Assembly: GCA_941918925.1 (NCBI GenBank)
Contig: OW799233.1
Location: 5,758,001 to 5,822,000 of the forward strand
From: Phyto melanocephala
Taxonomy: Eukaryota; Arthropoda; Insecta; Diptera; Rhinophoridae
DNA length: 64,000 bases
Reading direction: 5' to 3'
Shown: one piece after another, positions 11,111 through 21,411 of the stretch
How the letters are laid out: the number at the start of each line of letters is the position of its first letter
Position numbering within the stretch: the first letter of the stretch is position 1
Made by a program: the position numbers and the translations under genes
The notes under the pieces: generated by a model
Told to the model about the DNA's origin: nothing
The model's input: the letters and a program-made list of their open reading frames with translations, nothing else
The model's database searches: none

Positions 11111-11139
11111 AAAATATTTCATTGACTCTTTTTCATTAT

Positions 11140-11782
11140 GCCTTAAACAAAAAATATTTTGAAACAATACTAGAACAAAGTACACATATCATGCTTTCTT
11201 CAATCGAATAAAAATATTTCTGAGTTCACGGCTTTTAATTTGGTGTCTTTAAAGTCTTCACAGATTATTTAGAAGCTTAAAAAATTTGATAAATTTAGAA
11301 AATGTATATTTTTTAAATCATTTTTGCCCACAACTTTTCCGAATATCTCTAGATTTATATCTATAAATAGAATATCGTAGAGCCTAGATATTTAATTTTT
11401 GTGTTCAAAATTAGGGTTAAAACAGAGTCTTATATCTCAAAAAGTTAAAAGGCGATTGTGCTGATTTGTAATATTCCTGATACCACACACGGGTCTTACC
11501 AATGTCGGTGATGCTCAAGACTCTGATTTTAGCATAAACACTGACAAACGGGCAGTCAGATAATACTCACTCAATTCCTCTATTCTTAAGATTTTGGAAA
11601 ATATATACTTAATGGAGTAGAAAATGAATATTGCAGAAATTTCATACGTAATGGCTAACCCATACCCTTATAAAAATGTAAGCATATGTCCTTCTTTAAA
11701 ATTGATAAATTTAATTTACTTTATTGCATTAATGAGAATAAACTATATATTTATATTTTATTCGAACTTTTTTCTATATATG
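11140..11782. other. AT-rich non-coding stretch
   Basis: No gene recognised. The text TATATCTCAAAAAGTT near 11.43 kb resembles phrases inside the dispersed repeats, so part may be an old copy. Confidence 0.35.
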
Positions 11783-11911
11783 AAATTTTAATGTGAACCA
11801 TTTTTTATTTTGGCTTAAGTTCATTTATTCTTTTTATTTAATTAAAAAAAAATTAAATAAAAAGAATAAATGAACTTAAGCCAAAATAAAAAATGGTTCA
11901 TATTAAAATTT
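11783..11911. repeat. Near-perfect palindrome with 61-bp arms
   Basis: Left arm 11783-11843 and right arm 11851-11911 are reverse complements with about one mismatch, separated by a 7-base A loop. The transcript of either strand would fold into a long hairpin of about 60 bp. There is no flanking target duplication that I could recognise. It could be a foldback element, an inverted duplication or a source of hairpin-derived small RNA. Confidence 0.9.
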
Positions 11912-13740
11912 AATAATGAGAATAAACTTGATAAAGTTCTGAACTTTTTTGATGTTGGTATTTTTCTTGAACAACAGTTAAATTTTTATTATCATGTTTA
12001 GCAAATCGTTAGCAAAGTAAAAAGGGGTTTTCGGTTTTATAGAGAAGTAGTGCAAAGAATTTGTATATCTTTATATTATAACACAATTATACACATCGTT
12101 TATTCGACCTGTTCTAGGATATTTATAAATTTTATGTTATCCTAGCTACTCATATTAATGAATTTAAGTTCATTCAAATGAAGTTTTTAATTTTTTGTCT
12201 ACGTGACCTTGAATGGAGTTCTCTTTTTTCTACCTTCAGGCGAAAGCAGATTTTGTCTAACAAACTTACCAATTCTAAAAACTCGATGTTCAATGCTAAT
12301 TTTTCATTTGTTCTGGACCTTAATCAAAAGGGAATGTTGATTCTTAATTCCTACTAAGAAAAATAAAATTTAACGTCCCATTTAGACCAACTTAAAATTT
12401 CGATAATTTTAGCTTAAAATATTTTATATTATAAAATACTTAATTCTATCCAACTATTCTGAAATTTATAAGTCTTACATCAGAAAACTTTATCAACTAG
12501 TATCACCTTATTAAAATAAATAAAATTAAGTAATTGTAACAAGAAACTTTATTTTTTATCTCAATCGTTAAATTTTATTGAATATTATTTTATGTTCAAA
12601 CCGCTAACCTGTAAGGATACGTAATTTTTATACAAAAAAAATAAATAAATTTAAAAAATCAATGTTTTAAGGTAAAACAAATTAAATATTAAAAAAGTTA
12701 TAATAATAATCCCTATAGCATTATAGCACTACCGGATTGACCTACAAAAACAACAAACAAATATAACTACGTAATTACTTAAACCACAATATATCTTTGA
12801 GTGTTGTATTGACGAATAAACAAATACACATTTTAAATCACTAGAGCAAACTTTTGGCCTAGTAAATTACCTACATTTATAGAACAGTTATGTATATTTG
12901 TCTGTGTTTAAGTAGTGTAAACATTGACAGAATTGTTTATTTACACAACTACCCACCCATACATAGAAATACTTACAAACAATTTATAGGAATTGTATTT
13001 TTGTATGCCACACTTAGTATGTATGTCACTGGATATGTAACACAGCATTGTAACAGCGACTGCAGCATCATCAGGACTATCAGAAGAAACCATGACCCCC
13101 AGGTGATATTTGTGTAATCGTTGTGTTACAAATCACAATACATTTTGTTTAACATGAAATCATGCACTCGCGTTGTTGCACTATTGTCATGACAAATTGA
13201 TGAGGATAAAAAAACAACACTTATACATGTATATACATATATAAATGTGTATACACACAAGGCAGCTAAAACAATAATTACAACAACTATAGTAAAATAT
13301 AAAAAAATATATAGAGACTGCTATTAGTTGCAGCAAATGTACATACAAAAATAGTCATGTTGGTTCATAGTTTAACAATACAATTTGACTTTTTATTTCT
13401 TTTTTTTACAGATCTTTTTTTTTATTTCTCTCTTTTTTTTAATAAACAATTACCTCTTGTTTTGTTATGTATGTAAATGCAGTTGTGGTGCACTCCCTTT
13501 ACACTATTTGTAGAACATGTCATGTTACAGTTATCACTAACCAAAAAAAAAACATCTACATACTTGCACACACACACACAAAGGATGCTTTTTTATAGAC
13601 AAAATCAGGTGAAATTGGTAAGGAGAAAAAAAATGCAGCAAATTACTTGTTAAAATAATTGTTGGCTTGTATTTATTTAGATCTGAGTTTTTCATGAGTT
13701 TTATGGTTTCAGCGATTGTCTTCTAGAAGGCTTACGAGGG
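11912..13740. other. AT-rich stretch, no confirmed gene
   Basis: Contains an open frame near 12.9-13.1 kb and an acceptor-like site at 12.24 kb, both weighed and rejected as genes. ACAC and TTTTT low-complexity patches occur at 13.25 and 13.4-13.57 kb. Confidence 0.4.
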
Positions 13741-13923
13741 GTTTTGAAATTAGTTTTCAGAGAATTAAAAAAATATAAATTTATTATAATTTTTTTTTAT
13801 AAAATTAATGTTTGTTTTTTGAGGGAACCATGTTTAAAAAAAGAGAAAATTTATTTAAGATATTTTAGCAATTTTAATACAACAATATTTTTAAAAAATT
13901 TTTATTTACACACAACATTTGCA

Positions 13924-14050
13924 CATCCGATCGAAAGAGTGCGGAAAATGAGACCGTAGCTGGTTTCAAAAATCTATTTATCTCGGCTAGTACAGGATAA
14001 CCAATTTTCGATGAAATTCTGTCATTATCACATTGAATTTATGGCCTTGT
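13924..14050 (+). repeat. Diverged copy of the 7.5-kb dispersed repeat
   Basis: The order CGATCGAAAGAGTGC, GTAGCTGGTTTCAAAAAT, CGGCTAGTACAGG and CTGTCATTATCA follows that of the copies at 7.5 and 9.87 kb, but with many substitutions. It is an older family member. Confidence 0.6.
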
Positions 14051-14479
14051 ATAAATTTAATGAAAATAAAATATTAAATAAATTATTACAAATGTACAAG
14101 AGTCCAACTTGCTAGATAAAAATAGCATCTTATGGAAACGTTGATTATAAATCTTTTCAAAATACAAGTGATATATAAATAGGCTGAAACTATATAAAAT
14201 GAGTCGCCATTTAAATAAAGCGCAAGCGCTCTATTCTTTTCTGTAATATGGGCAAATAAAAACTACCATATTGAAAATTTTTTTATTTGTTTGAAGAATT
14301 AAATATATATTTTTTAATGTCCTTGCTTATTAAACCTACTAATTAATTTTTTAACACGCGAGAGACACGAACTTACAAACTGGAGACTCGATTAATATGT
14401 TCTCAAGAAAACAAGCTAGCAATTTTCAAGCATCAATTTACAACTAAAATTTTGAAACATGAATTGATATTTTCAGCTC

Positions 14480-14920
14480 CTAGATATTTCAGATGGTCGA
14501 TATGAGTATAAAATAAAAGGTCCTGACAGTCGAAATAAAGTACACTAAGAAAAAAGTTAAAATCCAAGATGGCTTCCTAAATAAAATTATGAATATTTGG
14601 GTCCAATTCAATTATCACGAATATGAACCCATCAACCCCCGCAATATTGGAAAGAATATATAAAATAATATAAATTAATAATAATAATAAATGAAAAAAT
14701 ACACAGAAAATTATGAAAAAATTAAAATCCAAGATGGCGTCAAGAACAAAATGGCGAATAGTGTTTTTCTTAACCCGATTAATATGGGTGTCAAATAAAA
14801 GAGCTTGACTACAAAAAAAAAAATTAACCAAGTAAAAATTTAAAATTAAATGGCGAAATGAAGTCTAACATTAAATATGATTGTTAAGGGTATTACTAGC
14901 ACTGAATATAGCACTGTTAC
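14480..14920 (-). repeat. GTGCTATATTCGGC-type dispersed repeat, inverted
   Basis: The right end, AATATAGCACTGTTAC, is the reverse complement of the family start GTAAGAGTGCTATATT seen at 54141 and 60690. Leftwards it carries AAAATGGCG, ATATGGGTGTCAAATAAAAG and GCTTGACTA, the inverse of TAGTCAAGCC, CTTTTCATTTGATACCCATAT and CGCCAT in the 54-kb copy. An internal part appears duplicated, since TTAAAATCCAAGATGGC occurs twice. Non-coding. Confidence 0.65.
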
Positions 14921-15024
14921 ACGTTCTTGATACTTTTCACACCAGAGTGTAAAAGCGTATATAAGTTTGTCGTTCCGTTTGCCAATATTCTCTATGCTCT
15001 AGAATATTCATTTAATCTATCCTA
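14921..15024 (+). repeat. TATACCCTTCAC-type repeat, left part, interrupted by a Helitron
   Basis: A degraded version of the left end seen at 53020 and 57699: TACTTTTCACACCAGAGTG, then GTATATAAGTTTGTCGTTCCGT. The continuation of the same repeat lies beyond the Helitron, from 15890 to about 16330, with GTCTGTCTGTATAAATGTTG and AAATCAACTTTTTG as in 53200-53220. The Helitron therefore inserted into this older repeat. Confidence 0.65.
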
Positions 15025-15889
15025 TCTATATATATAAAAGTGAAACTCTGTGTGTGTGTGTGTGTGTTAGCTATAGACTCCGAAACTGTAAAACCGATCG
15101 GGCTAAAACTTTGGTAAGTTGTTTTGCACATACCAGGGAGTGTTTATGGGTGGAAAAAAGGGGGCGGGGCCACTCCCATAAATAATTTGTTATCACTTTA
15201 AGCTACTTGCACATGACCGATTTTTCTGAAACTTTGCACACATAGCTCCCATGACAAAATAATTTTGTAATTAGAAAAGTGGGCGGGGCCACGCCCATAA
15301 AAAAGTTTTAATTTTGAGGTACTTGCACTGGACTGATTTTTCTGAAACTTTGCACACATATCGAGCTGTCATGACTTTATAATTTCGTGATTAGAAAAGT
15401 GGGAAGTGCCACGCCCATAAAAAAAGTTATAATTTTCAGCTACTTTAACTTCACCGATTTTTTCTGAAACTTCACACACACATCTTGAGCTTTCATGATT
15501 GTACAATTTCGTGATTAGAAAAGTGGGCAGTGCCACGCCCGTAAGATATATGTTATCATTTTTAGCTACTAGTACTAGATCGATTTTTCTGAAACTGTGC
15601 ACACATATTGAGTTGTCATGTCTTTACAATTTCTTGATTAGAAATGTGGGCCGTGCCACTCCCATAAAAAAAAGTTTTCATTTTCAGCTACTTGAGCTTC
15701 ACCGATTTTTCTGAAACTTTGCGCACATATCGAGCTGTCATGACTTTACAATTTCGTGATTAGAAAAGTGGGCAGTGCCACGCCCATAAAAAAATAAGAT
15801 TTTTAGCTTTTTGCACTTGATTTCAATTAAAATTCAGAATGCATTTTTATTCATTAAGGGGCGTAGCAAAGCGCGCCGGGCTTTTCTAG
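15025..15889 (+). mobile_element. Non-autonomous Helitron, copy 1 (six internal units)
   Basis: The element begins TCTATATATATAAAAGTG and ends with a GC-rich hairpin (AAAGC, loop GCGCCGG, GCTTT) followed by CTAG. It sits between A (15024) and T (15890), the classical Helitron target. After a 5' region with a GT microsatellite it has six related units of about 115-125 bp. Each starts near a GGGCGGGGCCACGCCCATA-like palindrome and contains TTTTTCTGAAACTTTGCACAC. No Rep or helicase coding is present, so it depends on an autonomous relative. Frames open within it are by-products of the repeats. Confidence 0.88.
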
Positions 15890-16330
15890 TACTCTATATA
15901 ATATATATATATATATTCTGAATATTTGTTGATCAGAAAATTCATTTAACTAAGTTCATTTGCGCGTCTGTCTGTATAAATGTTGAAATCAACTTTTTGT
16001 AGCTTTCACGTATACTTCAAACTCTTATATGGTATCTGTTTATCAGATTTGCTTTCGAAATTTTTTCTGTAAAAAAAACCAGTTATATGGGCACAAAACG
16101 AGCTGAGATATAAGTGAACGAATTTGATTGCCTGTGTTTATAACTAAAACAAAGTGATATTTTGCACCTTCCAGATAACTTCTTGACCCGTTTGTCAAAC
16201 GTCACCTTAAAATATACATTTAAGAACATTAATAGAAAATATTGATCAATCTGCTTGTTACCGGCGAAGATATTGACAAAAATATTAACTTCTTACTGTG
16301 ATTTGATGTAAAAAACAGCAAGCTATAGCT
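15890..16330 (+). repeat. TATACCCTTCAC-type repeat, right part
   Basis: Continuation of the repeat broken by the Helitron. It matches 53100-53340 in the order GTCTGTCTG, TGTTGAAATCAACTTTTTG, TATCAGA, AACCAG and GAGCTGAGATATAAG. Non-coding and diverged. Confidence 0.55.
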
Positions 16331-16463
16331 GATACACCCTAATTTATATTTGTATGTATATTTGTGAATAATGGTACAAACTATGTTAGATTTTGTTGTA
16401 GTTATTATATTTTGTAAGCTTATATATCTGTTCGAATGTATGTAATGCAGACTTTGTTAGCCG

Positions 16464-17885
16464 CAGCGTTGCCATAAGCTTTGGAGAGAAAATCTTGACT
16501 TAGAGCAAAAAAAATCATATTTTGAAGAAAAATATCATCAATTTTTTTTAATTCAAACATTTTATTACAAACGCAAAAAAAAACAATTTATTTAGAAAAC
16601 TGTTTTCTTATTATATAAGTTATTTAAAGCAAAAACTATATTAAATTCATAAGAAAATAAATATACGTATTCATATAGCAACTTGTGAATAAATTAAAAT
16701 TGACAGATACTCTGGAGTACATTATTATATTCAAATTGCTATATATCATTTAAAATGTAGAAACATATACAAAACTTGAATGTTCTAATATAAAAAACAA
16801 TCATACATTTAACAATTACATATGTATGTATTAAAGTATTTTAGGAATCATCATTATTATAATACAGAATAGGTTTCATATTTGTGTTTATACCTTAATA
16901 TATGAACAATCGTTTAACTTTAAGTATTCTTTTGAATATATTATGCTGTTATCTAATCTATTTCTATATATTTTTTTTATTTAAATTTACAACTGAAAAT
17001 ATTCGTTCATCATTTGCAGAAGAAATAGGAAGACCTATTAGGGTTTTAACATATTTTGACAGGGTCGGAAGAGCTAAGTTTTTGTGAGCTCGAGTTATTT
17101 TTGAGACTTCTGACCAAAATTCTTCACAACTTAGATTATTTAAATTTGTGTTCGTCAAAGTGGAGAACACGCAGTTCTCTAAACTCGTCATTTAAGTTTT
17201 GAACATCATTCTCATCAATTAAATTTGAAATGTTTTGTATTAAACCTGTTAAAGAAGTTACTTTTCTATAAATTATTTTTGAGGGGTCAAGACAAGAAAG
17301 TTCTTTAAAATAATTATCGTTAAAAGCAAATCGTTTTAGTATTAGCTTACACAACTCAATATAAAATGAAGTACAATTTTAAATTTTTCTTTCATTTTTT
17401 GCAAGTTTTAGATCTTCGTTTTGTAAACGAAATAATTTTTTTTCCATGTCAAGTTTATTAAAACATTGATGTTAACGTAATTTGGTTTTAAAAAATTATC
17501 TAAAATTTTAATACAAAGATAAATACAATAATAAATAATACAAAAATAAATTCTTTGTATTTGAGAGAATATGGTTTGAAAAATTATGTTAACTTTCATT
17601 ATTATGTTGAGAATGTACTTTAAAATACACAGATAGAGTTCGTTAATGTCATTCAACCTGTTTTTAATAGACTCTGCGACAACCTGATACAAAACTTTAT
17701 TGGTTTAAAAATTGATTTTTGATAATAATTGTAGAAAAATTATGTTTTGCATCTACAAATTAAAACAAAAAAAAATATAATTTCTAAAAATAAAAATCAT
17801 CAATTCGAGGGAAAAAATCATAAATCATATTTTAGTAAAAAAAAATCGTCAAAAATATGATAAAATCATGATTATGGCAACGCTG
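16464..17885 (-). mobile_element. hAT-family DNA transposon, decayed
   Basis: Terminal inverted repeats CAGCGTTGCCATAA (left) and TTATGGCAACGCTG (right) match fully over 14 bp. Flanking 8-bp target duplications are GTTAGCCG (16456-16463) and GTCAGCCG (17886-17893), one mismatch. The 8-bp duplication and CA-start termini are the hAT signature. At 1422 bp it is about half the length of an autonomous hAT, so it has internal loss. Transposase remnants lie on the minus strand. Confidence 0.92.
16964..17692 (-). pseudogene. hAT transposase remnant, C-terminal region
   Basis: Three overlapping minus-strand pieces in different frames make up the relic. The most diagnostic, at 16964-17191, contains EEFWSEV and LIGLPISSANDERIFSVVN, the conserved hAT C-terminal dimerisation block in which Ser-Ser-Ala and Glu-Arg are near-invariant. 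The piece at 17136-17354 carries LDPSKIIYRKVTSL and DEFREL, which precede that block in hAT proteins. The piece at 17408-17692 starts with QVVAESIKNRLNDIN and then decays. Frame changes and stops mean no active transposase. The N-terminal BED finger and the first catalytic Asp were not found. Confidence 0.8.
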
Positions 17886-17899
17886 GTCAGCCGTATTGC

Positions 17900-20180
17900 T
17901 GACATTGCGAAGTTTTTCGTTTATTCACTGTACGTTGCACGAACATAAACACACACAACAAAATTGTATGTACGTCTTGATGATGATATGACATTATTCA
18001 ACGACAACATAGATTAAGTAAAAGAAGAATGTTATTAATTCAATTAAGAATTTAATTAACTAAGTAAAAAAATATTTTATAATAAGTGAGTTTATGTTGT
18101 AACAATTTCTACAATTATTTTTTTGTGGTCGTCTGTTATCATATTATGATTATATGGAATTTAATTATTATATTTGGATTACTTGGGTCACCTAATGATT
18201 ATTTGCAGTCATAATATGATTATTTCCTAGTACTTTAATTAAATTCAAAATGATTGCTAACTACCATAATATATTTTTACTTTAATCATAAAACCCGGTA
18301 ATAAGTAATAACTGGCGCTTAGATTATTCTCAACTAACACATGTTCTTCATTTAGCGTATACATTAACATTATCCAAATTAATTTTCTTAGCAACCCCTC
18401 GTAAACATTTTTCTTTTATTCCCGCTTTATTTAAAAAATCCATTGAGCAGTATAATAAAATTTTAAGAAAATTGTGACCATTATCGTAAACATTTTATAT
18501 TTATTTCAAAAAAATGATTTCTTATTTTTTTTGTATGAAGTTAGTATTACTTCTCTGCCAGTATCAGTGGTATTGTCAATGTAATAATGGTAACAATTAG
18601 AAGTATGTATTTGGATAATTTGGAGTGTAGTTCTTCATCATGCACGTAGTGGTCTTGTATAAATGTCCTAACGTTGTATTACCAATTAAGAGTGTATTTG
18701 TTTTTTTATTCCTTTTTATTTACATTTTTAACTTTCTTTTGTTGTAATAAAGTCAAGCACTTAATTAAAAGGAGAAAATCTAGTTAAACGAAAGAAAACA
18801 GAAAAAATAAAATAATAAAATGTAAAGAATAACGGCAAATGTAGGAGTGGAAATTGTAGCTTTTTAATTACAAACATTTTGTATTTTAACAAGTTCCGTT
18901 TGCGCTTGAATGTGTGAGTTTCCGTTTTTTTATGTTAACACGAATAGCTTTAGGTATTAGTGGGAATACGGTGTTGAATTCATGGATATGACATAAGTTT
19001 CAATTTTAATGAAATTTAAAAAGGAAGAGAATTCATAAAAATTATTTATTGATTAAAAAAAAATTGAAAAGGTTTTGATACATTTTTTTTAAAGCAGAAA
19101 ACAAATTTAAAATTGAAGAAGATAAAACCCACAAATCTTATATTATTATTTGAAGACAGTTATTATTAACTTCATTGTTTGAAAAAAAAAATTTTTTTTT
19201 GAGAAAATCAAAAAATAATAAATTTAAATTTAAAAAAATAATATAAATAAATTTGTTTTTTAAGAACCATGCTTTTACTGCTACTATTTTGTAAATATCT
19301 GAAAAAAAACATATTTTTAAATAAAATCAATCAAACCCAGTCAATAAAATTTTAAAGAATAAGACAGAACATCCCTCTTGTGACAACTTTGTGCTAAAAC
19401 AATCAATTGTTTTGGAGGCTTTTTGTCATTATTTTGCTTATGCTGGTGTAGACACAAATACAAATGTAGAGTATTACCAAATCATCTCAACCCCAAAAAA
19501 ACACCTTTTTGCAATAAAATTGATTTTTTTTTAAACAAAACGTTTTTTTATTAAAGGAATTTTGATCTTTTTATTTACATCAAAGACGCAGAACGAATTA
19601 AACTGTTTTTATGTTAAATTTAGCGCATTTATGCTTTAATTCTCCACACAAAAAAAATTTGTATAAACAACAGCAAAGGAAAAACTGGAACAGTTGGCAA
19701 AAAGGATTAACGAACTTTTGTGACATCTCTATACACACGATATATTCACCTGACTTTCACTCACAAACACACACTTAAAACCAAGGTTAAACAGAAAGCA
19801 AAAAAAACACACACCCAAACGGACAGACAAATCTATTTTAAAGGTTTGTAAAAAAAACATCAGTATTATTTCTACAACTTACAACCCTCAAACACTATGT
19901 AGATGCCGTAAGTAGCTTTTATGTCATGTTTTTCATTTATCCTTGGCTTTTATTTGAAGACACACTTAAATCACTTTATGGCTGTTGGTGATGGTAGTGG
20001 TAATAGTCATGGTGCTGCCGCTAGTGATGATGATGATTATAATGAGAATGTTTGAAATGTTGCTAATGTTTTGACATTTGTAATTTTTTGACCTCAACCT
20101 CCGGTGAAAATGTTAACAAAGTCCAATCAAATAGCAATTGTTAACAAACTGAAAAAAGGTTCAAAAAAAAGACAAGTACG
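17900..20180. other. AT-rich stretch without recognisable genes
   Basis: About 2.3 kb with no coding region identified. Repeated TTATGATTAT-type words near 18.13-18.24 kb, an A/T block near 19.17-19.25 kb and a GATGATGATG patch near 20.03 kb are the only visible structure. Confidence 0.4.
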
Positions 20181-20189
20181 TAAAAGCTC

Positions 20190-20600
20190 CCATATGAAAA
20201 CATAAATTTTTAAATTAAGGTTTCCTTTCATTTAATAAAAAAAAAAGGGGAAATTTATGCTCTAGTCAAAGGCATTTGATTTCATAATAGCCTTTTATGA
20301 AACACTAACCTTCTCTGCTTGTAAAACGGCTGGTATGATTAATTGTTTTTTTCTGCTTTTAATGTAGGTTTTTTATGAGCAACAATTTTTCTTTATATTA
20401 ACCTACACACATGAAAAATATTAAAAAAAAAACCTAGATTTTTTAATTAAGGTTTCCATTCTACTAAATGAGTCAGTTGAAATTGTTTTATTTTAAAGTT
20501 ATTTTTTGTGAAACGCTACCTTTCCCTGCTTGCAAAACGGTTGGTAAAAATAAAACAATTGAAATTTTCTACTCGATTTGCTCTTAATTTTAGATTTATA
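20190..20600. repeat. Two-copy tandem duplication, about 210-230 bp unit
   Basis: The series AATTAAGGTTTCC, then TGAAAC-CTA-CCTT, then CTGCTTG-AAAACGG-TGGTA, occurs at 20211-20335 and again at 20443-20555. The copies are diverged. Spacing differs by about 20 bp between the left and right blocks, so an indel has occurred since duplication. Confidence 0.7.
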
Positions 20601-21411
20601 ATCATCGATTTGTAAAAAACTGCTGTTGACGTAATGAACAAATTATACTAATAATGCTGTAAAGTAAATAAATATTTTTTTTCAAACTGAATAAATAAAC
20701 AAAATTTATAAATTTTAAGTAGTTGGTTAGGTTATGTAATCAGCCAGCAAAAAGGGTGTTTCATGTTTTTTTTTTTAATACCGGGTGTTCCAAGATGACG
20801 CTTTATTTTCAGTAATGCTTTATTTCAAATCAGTATTGACTCAGCCTTAACTGCCAGGACAGATTGAAAACAAAAACTACATTATTAATAAAGAAACAGG
20901 GGAACGATTCTTCCTTCAATAAATAACTAAAATGATTAAAACTTACTGTAAAAATAGTGAGAGTTTCATGGTCACAGTTCACTAAATTTATAGGTTTTTG
21001 GCTTATCGTAAAGCACTATCAAGGCCAGCAATTTAAATTGGAGGAAAAATTTAAACTTTCTTGAGAAGTTAGTGATATATGGAAAAACTGAACTCGTGCA
21101 TGCCGTTAAAAAATATTTGAGAATATTTCCGTTGTTGCTTATAGTGTTGTTAAAGTCGAGCTGTGTCCATTTCTCAGCGATCATTGCTACAAATTTTTTT
21201 ACATTTCTTTAATACAAAACATTATTTTATATTACTAAAATAAGTAGTTAATGGGTATTTATTTTTAAGGCAGTAATATTTAAACGTATAGTAAATGCTC
21301 ATATAAATAATACAAGATTTATTCAAAAGCTGTATTTTAGGAGGTTCACTAAAATGTTCACGCATTTATTTATTTTTTTTTTTTTTTTTGATTTTTTATA
21401 TTATTTCGGTA
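20600..21411. other. AT-rich stretch, unidentified
   Basis: Contains GGGTGTTCCAAGATGACGC near 20.78 kb, which looks like a transposon terminus but has no recognised partner. A 70-codon minus-strand frame (20972-21184) is of normal composition but unrecognised. No element boundaries could be assigned. Confidence 0.3.

Noticed and set aside
12240..12357. Strong acceptor-like site followed by a 33-codon open frame
   Set aside because: The peptide is hydrophobic/AT-driven and unremarkable, and no donor or conserved motif supports an exon.
12890..13117. Plus-strand frame with a GC-richer end (near 13054-13100) followed by a GTGATA donor-like site
   Set aside because: The acceptor side is not pyrimidine-rich, all three phases are open over the short block, and no motif is recognisable.
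15369..15714. Overlapping open frames on both strands, and similar ones at 26933-27202, 33552-33788, 46904-47101 and 47257-47517
   Set aside because: They are by-products of the Helitron units. The same peptide phrases recur with each unit on both strands, and no protein family is matched.
15120..15800. Regularly spaced repeats that could suggest a CRISPR-like or satellite array
   Set aside because: The ~120-bp units are internal to a Helitron with CTAG and TC ends, recur in five other Helitron copies and lie in a eukaryotic genome.
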